Part shown: in pieces, positions 59,435 through 64,000 of the stretch
Layout: every line of letters starts with the position of its first letter
Numbering within the stretch: position 1 is the first letter of the stretch
Source of the DNA: Chthonomonas sp. UBA2362
GTDB lineage: Bacteria; Armatimonadota; Fimbriimonadia; Fimbriimonadales; Fimbriimonadaceae
Direction of reading: 5' to 3'
Length of the DNA stretch: 64,000 nt
NCBI GenBank assembly: GCA_002344135.1
Contig: DDTO01000002.1
Coordinates: forward strand, 732,794-796,793
Translations under genes and position numbers: made by a program
Notes under the pieces: generated by a model
The model's database searches: none
What the model saw: only the letters and a program-made list of their open reading frames with translations
What the model was told of the DNA's origin: nothing

Positions 59435-59832
59435 GCGGAAGGAGGAGCGCGTCCGAGGCAGTCTCGCGGCCGGGTCGACCGCGGCGCGTGATCGGACGTC
59501 GGAATCGGCACACGCCGGACGGCCTTTACCCAATGGGGCAGATCGAGGCGGCGGTCCTGGAGGATCGCGGAGAGGAACACCTTCGATTTGGCCTTCGGCT
59601 CTTCCTTGACCGCCTCGGGGTGGGGCGTTTCTTCGCACCCGGTAGGGCGAGCCTCGGGGGTCTCGGGGGCTTCGCCCGCCTCTCTCTTGTGGCCGATGCC
59701 GTGCCGAAAGTAATGCGTCTCCGTTCGCACCGCCTCGCCGTCCTGGACGACGTGGTGATGGTGCGGCACGACCAGGTGGACCTGCGGGAAGAGCAGGCCG
59801 ATCACGCCGATCAGGCCGAGGAGGCGACGCAT
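59431..59832 (-). CDS. Small His-rich periplasmic protein, first gene of the metal-efflux operon
   Basis: The 133-residue protein has a signal peptide (MRRLLGLIGVIGLLF) and a His cluster (VPHHHHVVQDGE, then THYFRHGIGHK), suggesting metal binding. The rest is charged and low complexity. AGGA precedes the ATG. It may buffer metal for, or sense metal at, the RND pump; no known family is recognised. Confidence 0.65.
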   Translation of the reverse strand: MRRLLGLIGVIGLLFPQVHLVVPHHHHVVQDGEAVRTETHYFRHGIGHKREAGEAPETPEARPTGCEETPHPEAVKEEPKAKSKVFLSAILQDRRLDLPHWVKAVRRVPIPTSDHAPRSTRPRDCLGRAPPSA

Positions 59833-59896
59833 GTCGATGTTTCCTAAGACGTTCCCGGGCCTGTTCGGTCGCGCGTCCGGTCCTAGGCTGCATTAG

Positions 59897-60468
59897 TATG
59901 ACCGAGGCCCGTGGGCGCGGGTGCCGGCGATCGCCGCGAACGCGCTCGGCCGGACCGTCGCCGTGGGGGCCTCGGGGCTCGATTTCGTGGAGGTCGGCAT
60001 GTTGACCCCTCCGGTTCCTCGCTGAAGCCGTGCGGCAGCGGAACCCTCGAAGGATGGATTGGTCCCGACTACAATCTCTTTTACGAGATCGAATTGCGCC
60101 ATCCGAACACCCAAGCGGTCGCCGAGAGTCACCTCGTCCACCCGCGCAACGGCGTCATCTCCTTTGCCAGCACGCTCTACGGAAGGTATCAGGTCGCCAT
60201 CAAGCCGCGCCAGGGCCTCCGGCGCGTCTATCCCGCCATGCTCATCACGAACGGCGCCACTTTCTCCGCGCACACCTACGTCAATGGCGACGCCGGCAAC
60301 GACAACGAGGTGACCGTGGGCGACTATGCCTTGATCTCTCTCTACTTCGGCCTAGACTCCTCCAGTCCGTTCTGGAGCCCCCAGGCGGATCTCGACGGAG
60401 ACGAGGAGGTGACGATCGGCGACATCTCCATCATGTCTTCGAGGTTCGGCGAGGCGGGCGAGGACTAG
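59897..60468 (+). pseudogene. Truncated, frameshifted remnant of a dockerin-type surface protein
   Basis: From 60022 the frame reads a beta-rich module (GTLEGWIGPDYNLFYEIELRHPN ... YGRYQVAIKPRQGLRRV) followed by a dockerin type I-like pair of Ca-binding repeats (NGDAGNDNEVTVGDYALISLYFG and DLDGDEEVTIGDISIMSSRFG) to a stop at 60468. A neighbouring frame (59897-60025) reads ARVPAIAANALGRTVAVGASG and DFVEVGML, which also looks like protein but starts at no start codon. The two frames would join with a shift near 60020. The gene is cut off at about 59895, where the metal-efflux operon promoter region begins. Confidence 0.55.
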
Positions 60469-60504
60469 CGTCCCTGTACGCGGTCCTGTCGAGCGCTCGG
60501 CGGA

Positions 60505-60536
60505 GCCCGCGAGGGGGCGAATCGCGGCTCGCGGGC
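60505..60536. terminator. GC-rich hairpin between convergent genes
   Basis: GCCCGCGAG (60505-60513) and CTCGCGGGC (60528-60536) form a 9-bp stem with a 14-nt loop between the dockerin remnant and the lipoprotein gene. No T run follows. Confidence 0.45.
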
Positions 60537-60585
60537 GCCCGGCATCATGGCGACACGGGCACGATGGGGGACGCCGAGTCGGCGG

Positions 60586-61926
60586 CTACTTTCCGATGAG
60601 TGACACCACCCAGTCCGGGTCGTTTTGTCGGAGCCGTCCGACCGGGCTCTTCCCACCATCGTCCTTTCCGTTTCGGGCGACCGACCATGCGATCTCTCGG
60701 CGGGCGTCGTAGCCGTATGGCTTGCCCGAGCAGGGGTCGGTGAGGTTCAGGCCGAGGTCGGCGAGTTTCGGGGCGGTCCGTCCGCCGTGGCCTAGGGCAT
60801 ACAGGCGGTTCGCCACCACGATCCGCGTCAGGTCCAGGTTGGCCTTCCGGGAGTCGTCGTCACCGACGGTGGCCGGCAATCCGATGTAGAGCATCAGGCG
60901 TCCGTAGGGATTTTTCTCCTTTGCGAGTCGGGCCTTGAGGGCGGCCATGCTCGCGGAGGGAATGCGCTCGGCGTTAGACGTCACGATCTCGCCCCACACG
61001 GCGGCCTGATTGCCCGCCATCGTCACGACGTTCACCCGATCGGCGCGGGGTCGATCGAGATTGGCGATCAGTTCGAGGTACAGCTTCGCGCCTTCGCGAA
61101 GGGTCGTCTCGCGGTCGAACGGCTGCGGATGTCCTTTCAGGGCTTCGCGCAAGTCATCGGCGAGGCCTGTCGAGCCGCCGATGTCCTCCAGCGTGCGGCT
61201 TTGGGGACCGATGTTCTTGGCCAGTTCGGGGAGGAAGTAGTTGGCGAACTCGCCCCGAACGTGCCCTGCGAAGGCATCCTTAGCCTCTCCTTCGAGGGCC
61301 TTGGCAAGGCTGCGGACTGCGCGCGCGGACATCCCCGGGCGCCACACTGCGGTTCGGATCGCCTGGGTGGTCTGTGCCTGGGCGGCCACGCCGACGAGGT
61401 ATGTGATGAAACAGTGCTTGCTCTCGAGGAGGCGCTGGGAGAATCGAAAGGCGGTGGCGAGGTTTTTCTCCGCGCCAGCGGAGTCGCCCTTGGCTTGGGC
61501 GAGAGTCGCCCGCAAGAGGAGGAGGCGAAGCAGGGTCCTCGCTTTGGGAAGTTCTTCGAAGGTGGAGGCGGCCCCGATTCCCTGGGGTCCACGCCAAGTC
61601 GGCAGGGCGATCGCCTTTTCGAGCAGCGCGAGGGCCTTCTCGTTCTTCTCGACGAGCGCCTCGGCCCGCTTGCGGGTGGCGGGCGGGAGCGACCCTTTTT
61701 GGAAGTTCTGCAGTTCCTCGACGGACAGGCTGCCTTGGAGGGCATCGGTCGCCTCGATCATGGCGAGGTAGCCGTTCTCGGAGTCCGGAATCGGCGTGGG
61801 GTCGAGGGCGAGTTCCTTGGGGACGAGCGGAGCGAGCGCGTCCACCGTGGTCACCGGCTCGGCCTTGGGTCCGCTGCCGCAACCGATGATGCCGATGGCG
61901 GTTAGGGCAAGAAAAGTTAACCTCAT
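60586..61926 (-). CDS. Lipoprotein of unknown function
   Basis: The protein has 446 residues with lipoprotein signal MRLTFLALTAIGIIGC. The body is mostly helical (KRAEALVEKNEKALALLEKAI; LRLLLLRATLAQAKGDSAGAEKNLATAF). The C-terminal 60 residues (TAPKLADLGLNLTDPCSGKPYGYD) resemble a segment seen in pseudopilin-like substrate proteins of planctomycetes and armatimonads, from memory. GATAAT lies 6 nt before the ATG. Confidence 0.7.
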   Translation of the reverse strand: MRLTFLALTAIGIIGCGSGPKAEPVTTVDALAPLVPKELALDPTPIPDSENGYLAMIEATDALQGSLSVEELQNFQKGSLPPATRKRAEALVEKNEKALALLEKAIALPTWRGPQGIGAASTFEELPKARTLLRLLLLRATLAQAKGDSAGAEKNLATAFRFSQRLLESKHCFITYLVGVAAQAQTTQAIRTAVWRPGMSARAVRSLAKALEGEAKDAFAGHVRGEFANYFLPELAKNIGPQSRTLEDIGGSTGLADDLREALKGHPQPFDRETTLREGAKLYLELIANLDRPRADRVNVVTMAGNQAAVWGEIVTSNAERIPSASMAALKARLAKEKNPYGRLMLYIGLPATVGDDDSRKANLDLTRIVVANRLYALGHGGRTAPKLADLGLNLTDPCSGKPYGYDARREIAWSVARNGKDDGGKSPVGRLRQNDPDWVVSLIGK

Positions 61927-61932
61927 GGCCGC

Positions 61933-61938
61933 ATTATC
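61933..61938 (-). promoter_or_regulatory. -10 box (GATAAT) of the lipoprotein gene
   Basis: GATAAT 6 nt before the ATG at 61926; leaderless layout. Confidence 0.45.
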
Positions 61939-62119
61939 GCGCGGTCTATTCGCAGGGTGTCTCTTGATTCGAATTGGAGAAGGGAGCCGCGCGTTGGCTC
62001 CTGCCCCCGGGCCACGACGGCCTTCTCACTCCACGGCGCTTGGGCGGGCGACGGAGTACCTGCGGATCGGGGGGTTGGAGATGACGGGGTGAGCCTCGCA
62101 CAGCATCGAAACGGTTCGC

Positions 62120-62125
62120 TATAAT
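62120..62125 (+). promoter_or_regulatory. -10 box (TATAAT) of the Y-family polymerase gene
   Basis: Perfect TATAAT 6 nt before the GTG at 62132, with no Shine-Dalgarno sequence and no clear -35. Confidence 0.55.
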
Positions 62126-62131
62126 GCAGGC

Positions 62132-63397
62132 GTGGTAGACGCGACTCTACCAAGCAAGGCGCAGCCCCTTCGGATCCTCTTCTTGGACCTGAACGCTTAC
62201 TTCGCCTCGTGCGAACAGCAGCAGGAGCCGGATCTGCGCGACCGGCCGATTGCGGTCGTGCCGATGATGGCCGACACCACGTTCGTCATCGCCGCGTCGT
62301 ACGAAGCGAAGGCGTTCGGCATCAAGACCGGTACACGGGTCTCGGATGCAAAGGTCCTTTGCCCCGATCTGGTGCTCGTGCAGGCTCGGCCGCCGCTGTA
62401 TGTGCACTTCCATCAGCGCATCCTCGAGGTGGCGGAGACGGTGCTGCCGATCGAGAAAGTGTGCAGCGTGGACGAAATGCGCTTCCGGTTGATCGGGGAG
62501 GAGCGGGAGCCGGAGAAGGCCACGGCGCTGGCACTGCGCATGAAGCAGGCCCTGCGCGATGGGGTCGGCGAGCGGATGACGTGCAGCGTCGGGATCGCCC
62601 CGAACGCCTTTCTGGCCAAACTCGCCACCGATTTGCAGAAACCCGACGGCCTCGTGGTGATCCAGGGGCACGAACTGCCGGACCGCCTCCGGGGGCTCCC
62701 CCTGACCGAGTTTTGCGGGATCAACCGCCGAATGAAGGTACGGCTCGAAGCGGCAGGTATCTTCAGTTCTGACGACCTGGTCGACGCCTCGCCGAGCGAG
62801 CTGGTCCGGGCGTTCGGCTCGATCGTCGGCCAGCGGTGGTGGTACTGGCTGCGCGGCCACGACGTCCAGGCACCCGAGAACGAGCGCAAGTCGCTCGGCC
62901 ATTCCCACGTGCTCCCGCCGAACCTGCGAACCGACACCGGGGCACGGGACGTGCTCTTGCGGCTGGCGGTGAAGGCCACCGCGAGGCTGCGAGCGAACGA
63001 CCTCTGGGCCTGCGCGATGACGGTCTACGTCAGCGGTCACAAGCGGGATTGGCAGGCGCATTCGCGCCTACCGCCGACTCAGGACACTATCACGGTGACC
63101 CAGCGGTTGCTCGAGCTGTGGGAGAAGCGCGACTTCGATATGCCCAAGACGGTCGGAATGACCTTCACCGACTTAGCCCAGCCCGAGGAAGTCACCCCGA
63201 GCCTTTTCGATCCGACGCTCGACCGGAGCCTCCTCAACCGCGCCGTGGATGCCGTGAACCAGAAGTTCGGCAAGAACAAGGTGTTTCTGGCGGGCATCCA
63301 CACGACCCGAGAGGCGGCGGCGGAGAAGATCGCCTTCGACAAGACCTGGCTCTTCAGCGAGGGGAAAGGCGACAACCAGTGGGTCGATGACGACTAG
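62132..63397 (+). CDS. Y-family translesion DNA polymerase (DinB/UmuC-related)
   Basis: The protein has 421 residues from a GTG start. The catalytic carboxylates are intact: Asp in LFLDLNAYFASCEQ and the Asp-Glu pair in CSVDEMRF. Further family marks are AASYEAKAFGIKTGTRV, SVGIAPNAFLAKLATDLQKPDG and the little-finger region with GHSHVLPP. It should bypass DNA lesions with low fidelity. The C-terminus does not show a clear beta-clamp-binding peptide. Unlike the Y-family gene at the left edge, this one keeps its active site. Confidence 0.92.
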   Translation: MVDATLPSKAQPLRILFLDLNAYFASCEQQQEPDLRDRPIAVVPMMADTTFVIAASYEAKAFGIKTGTRVSDAKVLCPDLVLVQARPPLYVHFHQRILEVAETVLPIEKVCSVDEMRFRLIGEEREPEKATALALRMKQALRDGVGERMTCSVGIAPNAFLAKLATDLQKPDGLVVIQGHELPDRLRGLPLTEFCGINRRMKVRLEAAGIFSSDDLVDASPSELVRAFGSIVGQRWWYWLRGHDVQAPENERKSLGHSHVLPPNLRTDTGARDVLLRLAVKATARLRANDLWACAMTVYVSGHKRDWQAHSRLPPTQDTITVTQRLLELWEKRDFDMPKTVGMTFTDLAQPEEVTPSLFDPTLDRSLLNRAVDAVNQKFGKNKVFLAGIHTTREAAAEKIAFDKTWLFSEGKGDNQWVDDD

Positions 63398-63858
63398 CTC
63401 AGCATCTGCTTGATTTCTTCCGGATTCATCTCGGGCGGGTTGGCGATTACCATGCCGATCGACCAGTGGTGGCCGCTGGGGTCTACGATCACGGCGAAGC
63501 GATCTCCCCAGAACTGGTCGGCGGGCTCCATCAGTCCCGTTGCCCCCGAGGCCACGGCTCGAGCATAGAATTCATCGAGCCCTTGGGCCAATTGGATGTG
63601 GATGGTGGTCGACGTCTGACCGGTGGTGGCCGGCGCGAACTTGCCGAACTGGGGGAACTCGTCGTTGACGAAGAACTGAGACCCGCCGATCTTCAGCGCG
63701 CCATGCATGATAAGGTCGGTATCCGGCACGTGGTGGATGCCGATCACCTCGGCGCCGAAGGCCTTTTGGTAGAAATCGACCATCTTGTTGCCGTCTTTGA
63801 CGGTTAGGTACGGGGTCAGGGCCTGTGCCCCTTCGGGCAGTCCATCAAAGGAAATCAT
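63394..63858 (-). CDS. VOC/glyoxalase family protein (PhnB-like)
   Basis: The 154-residue protein opens with TPYLTVKDGNKMVDFYQKAFGAEV and has ALKIGGSQFFVNDEFP and WGDRFAVIVDPSGHHWSIG, typical of PhnB/YdhR-like vicinal-oxygen-chelate proteins. Function is unknown; the family includes dioxygenases, glyoxalases and antibiotic-binding proteins. GAGGTGA precedes the ATG. It shares 4 bp with the convergent polymerase gene. Confidence 0.85.
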   Translation of the reverse strand: MISFDGLPEGAQALTPYLTVKDGNKMVDFYQKAFGAEVIGIHHVPDTDLIMHGALKIGGSQFFVNDEFPQFGKFAPATTGQTSTTIHIQLAQGLDEFYARAVASGATGLMEPADQFWGDRFAVIVDPSGHHWSIGMVIANPPEMNPEEIKQMLS

Positions 63859-63922
63859 GATTTCACCTCGTGGGCACTTTACCTAGCGGGGACTGCTACG
63901 GCGCGGTCAAAATGGACCCTCT

Positions 63923-64000
63923 ATGACCAAGGGCAGGCTCGAAGCCTTCAGCGACGGGGTTCTGGCGATCGTGATCACGATTATGGTGCTGGAGCTCAAG
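63923..64000 (+). CDS. TMEM175/DUF1211 family potassium channel-like protein, N-terminal part
   Basis: Only the first 26 codons are in the window: ATG at 63923, reading MTKGRLEAFSDGVLAIVIT then MVLELK. The R-x-x-A-F-S-D-G motif at the start of the first helix defines the TMEM175 (DUF1211) family, whose bacterial members form K+-permeable channels. CAAAAT lies 9 nt upstream. The rest lies beyond the window. Confidence 0.75.
   Translation, partial: MTKGRLEAFSDGVLAIVITIMVLELK

Overview
The window is high-GC, densely coded bacterial chromosome with short intergenic gaps, many ATGA or GTGA start/stop overlaps, GTG and TTG starts, and no insertion sequence, phage, CRISPR array or rRNA. A member of Armatimonadota, class Fimbriimonadia, is the best guess. 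This rests on a PEP-CTERM protein, a dockerin-type fragment outside Clostridia, a prepilin-like protein, DUF2330 and DUF2752 proteins, and many genes whose start codon lies 5-8 nt after a -10-like hexamer (leaderless architecture). The assignment is an inference; no marker in the window settles it.

Layout. 1-6.7 kb: edge-truncated ImuB-like Y-family polymerase, MrfA/YprA-type helicase, kbl, dienelactone hydrolase-like lipoprotein, speE, and a protein of unknown function. 6.8-12.8 kb: DUF4870 protein, GT-C membrane protein, an isolated nuoL with a His-rich loop, and a small prepilin operon containing a frameshifted gene. 12.8-17.2 kb: apt and a polysaccharide cluster (methyltransferase, O-antigen ligase/polymerase, Wzz/GumC). 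17.4-23.8 kb: DAHP synthase, Tat-exported phosphoesterase, and the gpsA-rnhB-yraN and dioxygenase-udgB genes, divergent from a sugar isomerase coupled to a degenerate receiver protein. 24-30.5 kb: flagellin, GGDEF cyclase, an ABC-2 exporter operon and a PEP-CTERM protein. 30.6-33.7 kb: two unusual small proteins (one Asn/Trp-rich), an M28 peptidase and a secreted hypothetical. 33.7-43.5 kb: housekeeping (lepB, rplS, trmD, tRNA-CAT, dnaG, nitrilase, nrnA, truB, Nudix, mutM). 43.5-52.7 kb: AfsR-like regulator with a GAF histidine kinase, tRNA-Gln, a MacB-type ABC pair, a DsbA-RibD fusion and a DUF2330 protein. 52.8-59.8 kb: four-gene heavy-metal RND efflux operon, abutting a broken dockerin-type surface-protein gene. 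60.6-64 kb: lipoprotein, a full-length Y-family polymerase, a VOC protein and the start of a TMEM175-type channel.

Genes that appear to work together: mutM with a translationally coupled Nudix hydrolase (oxidised-base repair and nucleotide sanitation); trmD-rplS-lepB; nrnA-truB; the methyltransferase/ligase/Wzz polysaccharide set; and the RND-adaptor-TolC efflux pump with a His-rich periplasmic protein. I see no clear new multi-gene defence or mobile system. The most unusual items are the DsbA-RibD fusion, the FixH-like/CusB-type fusion, a zinc-ligand-free MutM, the leaderless promoter pattern, the truncated surface protein beside the metal-efflux operon, and the Asn/Trp-rich protein.
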